The notes below the pieces were generated by a model. That model had not been told where the DNA came from. It ran no database searches and was given only the letters and a program-made list of their open reading frames with translations. Of a DNA stretch of 64,000 bases, positions 52,085-60,581 are shown piece by piece. Each line of letters opens with the position of its first letter. The stretch's first letter is position 1. Position numbers and translations under genes: made by a program. The stretch is from NCBI GenBank assembly GCA_963668185.1, contig OY764162.1, positions 1,302,001-1,366,000 of the forward strand, in the 5' to 3' direction. This DNA is from G963668185 sp963668185. GTDB lineage: Bacteria > Chloroflexota > Dehalococcoidia > Lucifugimonadales > G963668185.

Positions 52085-52275
52085 CCCCATCTCAATCTTC
52101 CCCAGCAGACTGGGGAAGAGGCCGGAGGCCCCTCCCGGACCACCCCTGGATTCCGGCCTTCGCCGGAATGACGGCGGGGCGGGCGTGTTGTGCGTGTGGG
52201 TTCCGGCCTGCGCCGGAATGACGGCGGGAGCGGGCGTGTTGTGCTGTCATTCCGAGTCCCCCGAGGAATCTCAGA
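52085..52275. repeat. Repeat cluster: B, two C-like, E (reverse)
   Basis: A B element at about 52085-52121 is followed by two C-like palindromes with an altered core, ATTCCGGCCTTCGCCGGAAT (52150-52169) and TTCCGGCCTGCGCCGGAA (52201-52218), and a reversed E element (about 52245-52273). No gene is seen between the two IS elements. Confidence 0.82.
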
Positions 52276-52380
52276 GGTTTCGTGAGGAACCGACGCCGCG
52301 CGGTGGGCGGACGGGCGTCTCGCCGGGGGCGGGGGGTGGTTGAGTGCGGGAGGCTTTGGATTCCTCGGGGGACTCGGAAT

Positions 52381-53428
52381 TGTAGATGTTAGGTAATTCG
52401 CTGACAGAATTGGTATGTGAAAGCAAACCGAACTGGAGGCGAGGATGCGAGACAACAGTAATGACCTCACGGTGGAGCGCAACTACATCCAGAAGTGGCG
52501 GTTCCTCATCGACGAGTACGAGCAGGTCAAGGCGAAGAAGCACCCCCACTTCCGCTTCCTGGAGGACTTCTACAGGTTCCACGGCACCAACCGACAGACC
52601 TTCGCCAAGTACTACAACCGATACCGTCTGACCGGAGCCGATGATTCGCTGCTGCCCCTCAAGCGGGGCCCCAGGTGGAAGAGCCGCCGCACGCCGGCCT
52701 TCATCGAGCAGCTGGTGCTGGAGCAGCGGCGCAAGGGTATCAACCGCTACGAGACCTATGCCATACTCAAGCCGAAGCTCAAGTCGCACACCCCATCGCC
52801 GTCCACCATCTACGCCATAACCAGGCGCCACGGCCTCAACCGGTTGACCAGGCGGATGCAGACCGCCAGGAGGACGATAATCAAGACCCGCGCCGGAGAG
52901 TTGGGCCACCTGGACTCCCACTACCTGAGCAAAGACCTGATCGTGGGCGCCAGGCAGCGCTACTACCTGGTGTCGATAGTCGACGCCTGTACCCGGCTGG
53001 CCTGGTCTGAGGTGGTGGATGACCTCAAGAGCCTGAGCGCGATGTTCGCGGCGCTCAAGAGCATCAACATGCTCAACGCCGAGTACGGGGTGCGCTTCGA
53101 GGCGATGCTGACCGACAACGGCCCTGAGATGGCCTCGCCCAACAACAGGTCTCATCACCCCATGGAGCGGATGCTTGCCGAACTGGGGATCAAGCACCGC
53201 TACACTCGGCCCTACCGGCCCCAGACCAACGGCAAGGTGGAGCGCTTCTGGCGTACGCTCAACGACGACCTGCTGGAGGGGACCACCTTCGAGAGTGTGG
53301 AGGAGCTCAAGGACGAGTTGATGCAGTACCTGCTCTACTACAATACCGAGCGGCCGCACCAGGGCCTCGGAGGCGACACCCCTCTGAGGACCATGCAAAA
53401 TCTGTCAACGAATTAGTCGACATCTACA
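52381..53428. mobile_element. Second insertion sequence (IS481-like), intact, inserted into repeat E
   Basis: The 1048-bp element starts TGTAGATGT and ends ACATCTACA. Inverted repeats match over about 28 bp, with TAATTCG and TGACAGA shared. A 5-bp duplication, GGAAT, lies at 52376-52380 and 53429-53433. Removing the element rejoins CTCGGGGGACTC-GGAAT-GACAG, an intact E repeat. One transposase gene is present. Confidence 0.88.
52445..53416 (+). CDS. DDE transposase (rve integrase core)
   Basis: The 323-residue protein has an N-terminal helix-turn-helix region (TNRQTFAKYYNRYRLTG) and catalytic acids in LGHLDSHYLS, MLTDNGPEM and GKVERFWRTL. The ending YNTERPHQGLGGDTPL is typical of IS481/IS3-type transposases. 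It starts at an ATG with GGAGG upstream and ends 12 bp before the right terminal repeat. Confidence 0.92.
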   Translation: MRDNSNDLTVERNYIQKWRFLIDEYEQVKAKKHPHFRFLEDFYRFHGTNRQTFAKYYNRYRLTGADDSLLPLKRGPRWKSRRTPAFIEQLVLEQRRKGINRYETYAILKPKLKSHTPSPSTIYAITRRHGLNRLTRRMQTARRTIIKTRAGELGHLDSHYLSKDLIVGARQRYYLVSIVDACTRLAWSEVVDDLKSLSAMFAALKSINMLNAEYGVRFEAMLTDNGPEMASPNNRSHHPMERMLAELGIKHRYTRPYRPQTNGKVERFWRTLNDDLLEGTTFESVEELKDELMQYLLYYNTERPHQGLGGDTPLRTMQNLSTN

Positions 53429-53433
53429 GGAAT

Positions 53434-53508
53434 GACAGTGGGCGGGCGTCTCGCCGGGGGCGGGGCGTTGGTTGTGGGCGCGCCCTTCGACGGGCTCAGG
53501 GCGAACGG
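53434..53508. repeat. Remainder of E and an A copy
   Basis: The rest of the E repeat split by the IS (GACAGTGGGCGGGCG) is followed by GC-rich filler and an A element at 53483-53508. The next gene starts at 53582. Confidence 0.75.
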
Positions 53509-53581
53509 GTTGGGGGGCGGTGTTGCGCCATGTGACGATACATGGCACTATGCGGAAGACTATCACTAGGGAGGGCTGCTG

Positions 53582-53875
53582 ATGACCGCCGCGAACCCTA
53601 CACACCCCGGCGCCAATCTCCGGGACTGCCTGGAGGCCGAGGGCTGGAGCGTCAATGAGTTCGGCGACCGCCTGGGAGTCAGCCGGAACACCGCTTCCCG
53701 GCTGCTGAACGGGCGCAGCGGCATTTCGCCGGGCGTGGCCCTGGCCCTGGAGCGTATCGGTTGGAGCAACGCCAAGTTCTGGATGCGTCGCCAGTCCTAC
53801 TACGATCTCGCCGTCGCACGTCGCCGCACGGCGGAAGCCCGCCAACTGGAAACCGCGACCGCAGGGGCCGTATAG
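53582..53875 (+). CDS. HigA-family antitoxin without visible toxin
   Basis: The 97-residue XRE/HigA protein shows HPGANLRDCLEAEGWSVNEFGDRLGVSRNTASRLLNG, read here by its landmarks HPGANLRDCLEAEGWS, FGDRLGVSRNTASRLLNGRS, and the typical WRRQ-like NAKFWMRRQSYYDLAVA. GGGAGG lies upstream. In higBA the toxin precedes the antitoxin, but the preceding 150 bp hold only repeats and the IS end. The toxin gene may have been lost. Confidence 0.88.
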   Translation: MTAANPTHPGANLRDCLEAEGWSVNEFGDRLGVSRNTASRLLNGRSGISPGVALALERIGWSNAKFWMRRQSYYDLAVARRRTAEARQLETATAGAV

Positions 53876-53901
53876 CCGCCGGACACAAGCGTTCGCCGTA
53901 G

Positions 53902-54215
53902 GGGCCGTTCGCGAACGGCCCTTGCCCCGCCCCCCGGCGAGCCGCGTGTTTGGCAGGGGCGGGGCGTTGGTGGCTGACGGGGTGTCTGAGATTCCTCGGG
54001 GGACTCGGAATGACAGTGGGCGGGCGGGGCGCCGGGGGTGGGGGGTGGTTGTGGGCGGGCCCTTCGACGGGCTCAGGGCGAACGGGTTGGGGGGAGGCCC
54101 CATCTCAATCTTCCCCAGCAGACTGGGGAAGAGGCCGGAGGCCCCGCCCCCGGCCACCCTTGGATTCCGGCCTTCGCCGGAATGACGGCGGGAGCGGGGC
54201 TCAGGGCGAACGGGT
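53902..54215. repeat. Dense repeat block D, E, A, B, C, A-partial
   Basis: A D palindrome (GGGCCGTTCGCGAACGGCCC, 53902-53921), an E element (about 53988-54015), an A element (54060-54085), a B element (54098-54134), a C-like palindrome (54164-54183) and a truncated A (about 54197-54215) follow each other before the CoxL-like gene. No gene is supported in 53876-54297. Confidence 0.82.
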
Positions 54216-54297
54216 TGGGGGGAGGCCGCCGGCGGGGTCTGTACGGGGGTGGGTGGGCGGGGTACCCTTTACGGCACACTTGCTGGAGGGTTGGACG

Positions 54298-56790
54298 TTG
54301 GCTCAAGACGGGACGGAGGCGGGCTCGGCGCGGGACGACGGGGCGGCTTCGGGCGCGCTGCGGGTCGTTGGCACGAGGGAGGCGCGGGGCGACGGGGCGG
54401 CTTCGGGCGCGCTGCGGGTCGTTGGCACGAGGGAGGCGCGGGACGACGGGGCGGCTTCGGGTGCGCTGCGGGTGGTTGGCACGAGGCCGGTGCGGCATGA
54501 CGGGGCGGCTTCGGGTGCGCTGCGGGTGGTTGGCACGAGGCCGGTGCGGCATGATGGGGCGGACAAGGTCACGGGCCGCGCGCTGTACGGCGCGGACCTG
54601 CAGATCGCGGGGATGCTCCACGGCAAGATGCTGCGAAGCCCGCACGCGCACGCGCGCATACTGTCGATAGACACGTCGAAGGCTGAGGCGCTGCCATCGG
54701 TGCACGCGGTGGTCACGGCTGCCGACCTTCCGCACACGCCAAAGGGCCACCTGTCCAACCTGTCGCACTGGAACAAGGGCCTCTATTCGACGAAGTACCT
54801 GCGGGACAACATCCTCGCTAGCGACAAGGCGCTGTACCAGGGCCACGCCGTCGCAGCGGTCGCGGCGGCGAACCCGCACGCGGCGGAGCAGGCGCTGGAA
54901 CTCATAGACGTCCGGTACGAGCCTCTCCCGCCCGTGCTCGATTGCCGGGAGGCGCTGCGGGAAGGAGCGCCAATCCTCCACGACGACCTGCGGACATCGA
55001 CGCTCGGCGATGCGCCGGCGGGGCCAACGAACCTGGCGGAGCGCTTCAGGCTGGAGTCGGGAGATATAGACAAGGGTTTCGAGGAAGCGGCGGCGATCGT
55101 GGACAGGGAGTTTCACACCGGCACGGTGCACCAGGGGTACATCGAGCCGCACAACACGACGGCGCTCTGGAACGAGGACGGGCGGCTGACGGTGTGGTCG
55201 AGCACGCAGGGATCGTTCTTCGTTCGCGACTATCTGCAACTTATCCTGGACCTGTCCGATTCCGACATCCGGTGCGTGCCGATGGAGATAGGCGGCGGCT
55301 TCGGGGGCAAGTTCGAGCTGTACGCCGAGCCCACGGCGGCGCTGCTGTCGCGGAAGTCGGGCCGGCCGGTCAAGGTCGTCATGAGCCGCGACGAGGAGTT
55401 CGTCGCCACCGGGCCGGCTCCCGGCGGATACGTGCGGATCAGGGCGGGAGCGCGCGGCGACGGCACGATCACGGCCATCGACGCGGACCTGGTCTATGAG
55501 GCCGGGGCCTATCCCGGCTCTCCCGTGGCCGGCGGGGCCAACGCGCTGATCGCCTGCTACGACGTCCCGAACGTGCGCGTGGAAGGGCGCGACGTGGTGG
55601 TGAACCGCCCGAAGGCGGCGGCGTACCGCGCGCCGGGCTACCCGAACGCCGCCTTCGCGCTGGAGCAGGCTATCGACGAACTGGCGCGCAAGCTGTCGAT
55701 CGACCCGTTGGACATGCGGCTGAGGAACGCGGCTGAAGAGGGCACGAGGCGCGCGGACGGGCTCGTCTATCCCCGGATCGGGCTGCGGGAGACGATAGAG
55801 GCCATGCGGGACCATCCGCATTACTCCGAGGCCGCGGCCGGCCCGAATTCGGGCAGGGGAGTCGCGATCGGGATGATGTCGCACGGCGGCGGCCGGTCCG
55901 CCTGCTCGATCAGCGTGAACCCGGACGGCACGGTGGGCCTGGTGGAGGGTTCAACGGACATCGGGGGCACCAGGACGTCGATCGCGATGCAGGCGGCGGA
56001 GGCGCTGGGCATCCCCGCGGAGTCGGTGCATCCCGCGGTCGTCGATACGGACTCGATCGGCTTCACGCACGGAACGGGCGGCAGCCGCGTGACGTTCGCG
56101 ACGGGGCTGGCCGCGATCAGGGCCGCCGAGGACGTGCGCGACCAGATGCTGGAGCGCGCCGCCGCGCTGTGGGACGCGGCCCCGGACTCGCTGAGGTACG
56201 AACACGGCGTCATCAGGCGCCAGGCGGAGCCGGAGCTCTCGATCACGTTTCAGGAGCTGGCCGGGAGGCTCGGCGAGACGGGCGGGCCGGTCGTCGGCGC
56301 TGCGGCCATCGACGTCGCGAGAGGGTCGGGGCACAGCTACGCCGCGGGCAACATCGTGGACGTGGAGGTGGACCCGGAGACCGGGAAGGTGCGGATACTG
56401 AGGTACACGGTCTTCCAGGACGCCGGCAGGGCCGTGCATCCCGACTACGTCGAGGGCCAGTTGCAGGGCGGCACGATCCAGGGCGCAGGCTGGGGCCTCA
56501 ACGAAGCGTACGAGTACGACGACCAGGGACGGCTCACGAACGGCACGTTCCTGGACTACCGGCTGATGACGACGCTGGATCTTCCGATGATCTCAGCCGT
56601 GATAGTCGAAGCGCCCAGTCCGGCGCATCCGTACGGCGTCAGGGCGGTGGGAGAGGTCAACATCATCCCGCCTCCGGCGGCGCTCGCGAACGCGATCTAC
56701 GACGCGGTGGGCGTGCGGATGACGGAGCTGCCGATGAATCCGACGGCGGTCATGGCGGCGATGGGGGAGGCGGCCCCGACCCCATCCTAG
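54298..56790 (+). CDS. Xanthine dehydrogenase/CoxL-family molybdopterin-binding subunit
   Basis: The 830-residue product is the large subunit of a molybdenum hydroxylase. After a repeat-rich start it has DKVTGRALYGADLQIAGMLHGKMLRSPHAHARI, landmarks VTGRALYGADL and LRSPHAHARI, then GGGFGGKFELYAEPTAALL, AYRAPGYPNAAFALEQAIDELA, and a C-terminal GEVNIIPPPAALANAI. It lacks the AYRCSFR loop of true form-I CO dehydrogenase. The FAD and iron-sulfur subunits are not adjacent. The TTG at 54298 has GGAGGG about 7 bases upstream; a longer frame would translate intergenic repeats. Repeat B supplies the stop codon. Confidence 0.85.
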   Translation: MAQDGTEAGSARDDGAASGALRVVGTREARGDGAASGALRVVGTREARDDGAASGALRVVGTRPVRHDGAASGALRVVGTRPVRHDGADKVTGRALYGADLQIAGMLHGKMLRSPHAHARILSIDTSKAEALPSVHAVVTAADLPHTPKGHLSNLSHWNKGLYSTKYLRDNILASDKALYQGHAVAAVAAANPHAAEQALELIDVRYEPLPPVLDCREALREGAPILHDDLRTSTLGDAPAGPTNLAERFRLESGDIDKGFEEAAAIVDREFHTGTVHQGYIEPHNTTALWNEDGRLTVWSSTQGSFFVRDYLQLILDLSDSDIRCVPMEIGGGFGGKFELYAEPTAALLSRKSGRPVKVVMSRDEEFVATGPAPGGYVRIRAGARGDGTITAIDADLVYEAGAYPGSPVAGGANALIACYDVPNVRVEGRDVVVNRPKAAAYRAPGYPNAAFALEQAIDELARKLSIDPLDMRLRNAAEEGTRRADGLVYPRIGLRETIEAMRDHPHYSEAAAGPNSGRGVAIGMMSHGGGRSACSISVNPDGTVGLVEGSTDIGGTRTSIAMQAAEALGIPAESVHPAVVDTDSIGFTHGTGGSRVTFATGLAAIRAAEDVRDQMLERAAALWDAAPDSLRYEHGVIRRQAEPELSITFQELAGRLGETGGPVVGAAAIDVARGSGHSYAAGNIVDVEVDPETGKVRILRYTVFQDAGRAVHPDYVEGQLQGGTIQGAGWGLNEAYEYDDQGRLTNGTFLDYRLMTTLDLPMISAVIVEAPSPAHPYGVRAVGEVNIIPPPAALANAIYDAVGVRMTELPMNPTAVMAAMGEAAPTPS
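54334..54549. repeat. 54-bp tandem array in the 5' end of the CoxL-like gene
   Basis: Four units start at 54334, 54388, 54442 and 54496. Each encodes an 18-residue block close to DDGAASGALRVVGTREAR. The last block runs into HDGADKVTG, the normal family start, so the array looks like amplification of the gene's own N-terminal segment VVGTRPVRHDGA. Confidence 0.88.
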
Positions 56791-57339
56791 CCTTCCCCAG
56801 CAGACTGGGGAAGGGACAAGGCGCGCGGGGGCAGACTGAGGAAGGGACGGGGCGCCGGCCCACGCGCGGGGGCAGACTGAGGAAGGGACGGGGCGCCGGC
56901 CCACGCGCGGGGGGACGGAGCGCCCTCGGATGGATTCCCGCCTGCGCGGGAATGACGGTTGTGTGGTGGCTCAATTGTCATTCCGAGCGCAGCGAGGAAT
57001 CTAAAGCCTCCCGCACGACGCCAACCCCTAGCCCCGGCGGGGTGCGCGTTCGGCCAGGGCGCGGCGTTGGTGGAGTGCGTGAAGCCTGAGATTCCTCGGG
57101 GGACTCGGAATGACAATGCGCGCGGGGGGACGGGGCACCCTCGGATGGATTCCCGCCTGCGCGGGAATGACGGAAGTGAGGTGGCACGACGCCAACGGCT
57201 GTTCTTGGCGGGGTGCGCGTCTGCCCAGGGCGCGGCGTTGGTGGAGTGCGTGAAGCCTGAGATTCCTCGGGGGACTCGGAATGACAATGTGCGCGGGGGG
57301 ACGGGGCGCCCTCGGATGGATTCCCGCCTGCGCGGGAAT
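56780..57339. repeat. Repeat block: B, 41-bp tandem, three C, two E and relatives
   Basis: B at 56780-56815 overlaps the stop codon of the CoxL-like gene. A 41-bp unit (GCAGACTGAGGAAGGGACGG inside) repeats at about 56823 and 56864. C palindromes lie at 56934-56953, 57149-57168 and 57320-57339. E elements lie at about 57087-57115 and 57259-57287, and a relative, TCATTCCGAGCGCAGCGAGG, at about 56978. No gene is supported in 56791-57354. Confidence 0.85.
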
Positions 57340-57354
57340 GACGGTTGTGCGCGG

Positions 57355-59850
57355 CTATAGCGTTCGGACGGCCTGCTCGATGGTTGCGGTGGCTTCGGCG
57401 TACGATGTGCCGGCCGGGAACGATAGCGGCTCGCCGACGGTGACCTGCAGCGTCCTGCGCCAGGGCGGCCCGGCCCTGCCGTCGGCGGAGATGCGCACGG
57501 GGACGACGGGCGCGCGGCACTCGACGGCGAGCAGGCCGGTGCCGGCCTGGAACGGCAGTATCTCGTCGCCGATCTTCTGCACGCCCTCCGGGAAGATGCC
57601 GATGCTCCAGCCCTCGTCGAGGAGCTTGCCCATGTGCTCCAGGCTCGTCCTCACTCCGAACCGCCTGTACAGCGGGAACGCGTTGGCGAACAGGCTGGCC
57701 ATCGGCCCCTTCCAGAAGCTGCCGAACGTGATCTCCGCGGCGGCGGCGTAAGTGAGCCTGCGGCGCATCCCGCCCGGCAGTATCTTGAGGACCAGGAACG
57801 CGTCCCAGCGCGTCACGTTGTGGTTGATGGCATATATGGCGGGCTCGTCCAGTCCGCCCAGGCGCTCCAGCCCGGTAACGCGCGATCCGTTCAGGGCGGA
57901 CATGACCGGAAACGCCAGCAGGCTATGCAGCGCGGCTCTGATCGCGGTGCCCCAGCGGGTCAGCGTCCATTTCGGGAAGGTCGGCGTCTCCGTATCCTGC
58001 GCCCCCGAGGCCATGCGGCTCTCGACCAGCCGCTCGATCTCCTCGACCGTCGTCGCCGGCGAGACCTCCGTCTCGTCCACGTACACGCCGAGTTCCTGCT
58101 CGATCAGCGACATGAGCTCGACGCGGCCCAGCGAGTCGAGGTCCAGGTCGTCGCCCAGCGCCTTTTCGCCCGACACCGCGCCAGCATCGACCTCGGCGAC
58201 CTCGGCGATCAGATGCCGCAGGCCGCGCTGCTCTCCCGCGGCGGCCGGCTGGGGCTGCCTCTGCGCCGGGGCCTCTGGGCCGGCCATGACCGCCTCCAGC
58301 ACCAGGGCCTTCTTCACCTTGAGCGTGTGCGTGCGGGGGAAGTCTTCGTCCGGCCACACGGTGAACGCGTGGACGCGCTGGCGCTCCGCCAGCACGCCGT
58401 TGGCCCATGCCACGGCCTCCTTCGCCGACGCTTCGCCGTCCACCAGCAGCGCGGCGTGCACCTCCGTGTCGGCGCCCTTCGGCACGCCGACGACCGCCGC
58501 GCCCTCCACGGCGGGGTGCCGCTGCAGCGTGGCCTCCAGGTCTTCGGGGAACAGGTTCTGGCCGTTCGGCAGCACGATCATGTCCTTCGTCCTGCCGTTG
58601 ATGTGGACGAAGCCGTTCTCGTCCAGGAAGCCCTGGTCGCCGGTGTGGTACCAGCCGTCGGTGAAGACCTTCTCGGTCTGCTCAGGCGCCTTCCAGTAGC
58701 CCGGCGTCAGATTGGGGCCGCGGATCATGATCTCGCCGTCCGGGGCGATCCGCACGTCCACGCCCGGAAGCGGCGGGCCGGCCGAGTCGTACCTCGGCCT
58801 GCGGATCGGGTGGCAGCTTATGACGGGCGATGCCTCGGTGGCCCCGTAGCCCTGGATGAGCTTGAAGCCCATCGCTTCCCACTTCGCGCCGAGGTCAGGG
58901 TCGAGCGCGGCGCCGCCCGCGACCACGTGCGTCAGCGCGCCGCCGAACCTGCGGTGCACGCTGCGGAACAGCAGCCGCCGCACGGGGAACGGGACGCGCC
59001 GGCCGACGCCCATCAGCAGGCGCCAGGCGCGCTCCTTGCCCTGGCGGCCGACCTCCCGCTCGACGCCCTTGATGAACAGGTCCAGCACCTGCGGCACCAC
59101 GAGCAGCAGCGTGACCCTGCGCTCCGCCAACGTCTTGAACAGCGTCACCGGCTTGAGGCTCAGCGGGTACGTGACGTTCGCGCCCGCGCTGAGCGGAATC
59201 AGCAGCCCGCCCACCTGCTCGAACATGTGGCTCAGTGGGAGTATCGAGACGAGCCGGTAGCCCGGATCGCCGGGTATGAAGTGGCGGATCGACGCCAGAT
59301 TCGCGAGCAGATTGCCGTGCGTGAGCATTACGCCCTTGGGGTCGCCGGTGGTGCCGGACGTGAACATGATCTCGGCGAGGTCGTCCGGCGATACGTTCAC
59401 GGGCGCGGGCTCGTCCCGGCTCTCGCAGAGCGACTCCACCTCTTCGAAGTCGATCGTCTCCACGCCGAGTTCCCTGTGGACCGCCGGCGTGAAGCGCGAC
59501 GCGAACATCAGGCGGGGGTCGGTCTGCCCGGCCACGTTGCGGGCGAAGTCCTCGGCGCTGCGGACGTCGAGCGGCACCGCGATCGCGCCCGCCCTCAGGC
59601 ACGCGAAGAAGGCGAGCACCCACTGCGGGCAGTTCGGCCCCCAGATCAGCACCCGGTCGCCCTTCCCGATGCCGCGCGCCTGCAGCTCGGAGGCGAGGCG
59701 CTCCGAGTCCCGCACGAGGTCATCGTAGCTCCACCTCACGTAGCGGAGGCCGGTCTTGAAGAGCAGCGCGGGCCTGTCCCCGAACTTGCGCGCGGCGTCT
59801 TCCAGGAACTCGACCAGAGTCCTGGGGCCGGAGGGCCGGTGTGACGCCAT
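57355..59850 (-). CDS. Acyl-CoA synthetase / acyl carrier protein / acyltransferase fusion
   Basis: The 831-residue protein joins three modules. First is an AMP-forming ligase with TSGTTGDPKGV near residue 165, QGYGATEASPV and YHTGDQGF. Then an acyl carrier domain has the phosphopantetheine serine in DDLDLDSLGRVELM near residue 570. Last is a PlsC-type acyltransferase with NHNVTRWD near residue 677 and IFPEGVQ. It could activate a fatty acid, hold it on its own carrier and pass it to a lysophospholipid or glycerol phosphate, a plan resembling Aas. The ATG at 59850 has GGAG 6 bases before it. Confidence 0.9.
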   Translation of the reverse strand: MASHRPSGPRTLVEFLEDAARKFGDRPALLFKTGLRYVRWSYDDLVRDSERLASELQARGIGKGDRVLIWGPNCPQWVLAFFACLRAGAIAVPLDVRSAEDFARNVAGQTDPRLMFASRFTPAVHRELGVETIDFEEVESLCESRDEPAPVNVSPDDLAEIMFTSGTTGDPKGVMLTHGNLLANLASIRHFIPGDPGYRLVSILPLSHMFEQVGGLLIPLSAGANVTYPLSLKPVTLFKTLAERRVTLLLVVPQVLDLFIKGVEREVGRQGKERAWRLLMGVGRRVPFPVRRLLFRSVHRRFGGALTHVVAGGAALDPDLGAKWEAMGFKLIQGYGATEASPVISCHPIRRPRYDSAGPPLPGVDVRIAPDGEIMIRGPNLTPGYWKAPEQTEKVFTDGWYHTGDQGFLDENGFVHINGRTKDMIVLPNGQNLFPEDLEATLQRHPAVEGAAVVGVPKGADTEVHAALLVDGEASAKEAVAWANGVLAERQRVHAFTVWPDEDFPRTHTLKVKKALVLEAVMAGPEAPAQRQPQPAAAGEQRGLRHLIAEVAEVDAGAVSGEKALGDDLDLDSLGRVELMSLIEQELGVYVDETEVSPATTVEEIERLVESRMASGAQDTETPTFPKWTLTRWGTAIRAALHSLLAFPVMSALNGSRVTGLERLGGLDEPAIYAINHNVTRWDAFLVLKILPGGMRRRLTYAAAAEITFGSFWKGPMASLFANAFPLYRRFGVRTSLEHMGKLLDEGWSIGIFPEGVQKIGDEILPFQAGTGLLAVECRAPVVPVRISADGRAGPPWRRTLQVTVGEPLSFPAGTSYAEATATIEQAVRTL

Positions 59851-60061
59851 AGGTTGCTCCTGCGGAGACGGGTAAGCCGGGAACGAGTCCATTGCCGGTG
59901 ATCGGCGGAAGACGGCTGGCCCTATGATAGCGGAAGCGGCCCGTTCTGGTAATGCCGAGAGTGTGGACGTTGCGGGGCCTCACTTGAACATCGCACAAGT
60001 ATGTGCTGCAATGGCCTCGATGCTGAAGGACTTGAGTATCAAGAGAGGGGAACTCTAGAAG

Positions 60062-60544
60062 ATGCGCTACGCCTATCCTTGCAACATCGTCAGCGATGAG
60101 GAAGAGAAGCAAGCTACCGGCAGGCAAGCGTACAACGTGACGTTTCCAGACGTGTACGGGGCGAGCACGGGTGGATGGTCATGGGAGGAGGCGCTGGAAA
60201 TGGCGCAGGACTGCCTGGGAGTCGCACTGGGGATGTACGTTAAAGATCGGGAAGACATTCCAACTCCCAGCCCTTTGAAGGAAGGTCAACTACTGATCTC
60301 GGTGGACCCCGTCATTGCTGCGAAGCTGGCGCTCTATACAGCGATGCGGGAGCATGGAATCTCTAACGTAGCCCTTGCCTCACGCTTGGGTCTTCAGGAA
60401 AACGCGGTTCGAAGACTCATCGACCCGGGGCACCGATCGCACATCTCCTCTGTGGAGAAGGCATTGAAGGCGGTTGGCCGTTCTCTGGTCCTTGAGGACA
60501 TGGCTGTTGTCCTATCTCCTGAAGCCTCCCCGGCTCTGACATAA
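60062..60544 (+). CDS. HicB-like antitoxin without clear HicA partner
   Basis: The 160-residue protein has an N-terminal HicB fold (YNVTFPDVYGASTGGWSWEEALEMAQDCL) and a C-terminal helix-turn-helix (MREHGISNVALASRLGLQENAVRRLI). HicB binds DNA and neutralises the RNase HicA. The 200 bp upstream encode no recognisable HicA, and the downstream gene is unrelated. GAGAGGGG lies upstream of the ATG. Confidence 0.85.
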   Translation: MRYAYPCNIVSDEEEKQATGRQAYNVTFPDVYGASTGGWSWEEALEMAQDCLGVALGMYVKDREDIPTPSPLKEGQLLISVDPVIAAKLALYTAMREHGISNVALASRLGLQENAVRRLIDPGHRSHISSVEKALKAVGRSLVLEDMAVVLSPEASPALT

Positions 60545-60581
60545 GCCAAGCTGGCGTCGAGTGGAGTCCAGCTACTAGCCT

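Noticed and set aside
53950..54297. N-terminal extension of the CoxL-like protein from 53950
   Set aside because: This part would translate intergenic A, B, C and E repeats, and a good ribosome site lies directly before the TTG at 54298.
54298..56790. True form-I carbon monoxide dehydrogenase large subunit
   Set aside because: The active-site loop AYRCSFR is missing (AYRAPGYP here) and coxM/coxS are absent, so CO oxidation is not supported.
57634..59844. 736-codon plus-strand frame
   Set aside because: Antisense to the synthetase-carrier-acyltransferase gene, which has clear motifs in all three domains.
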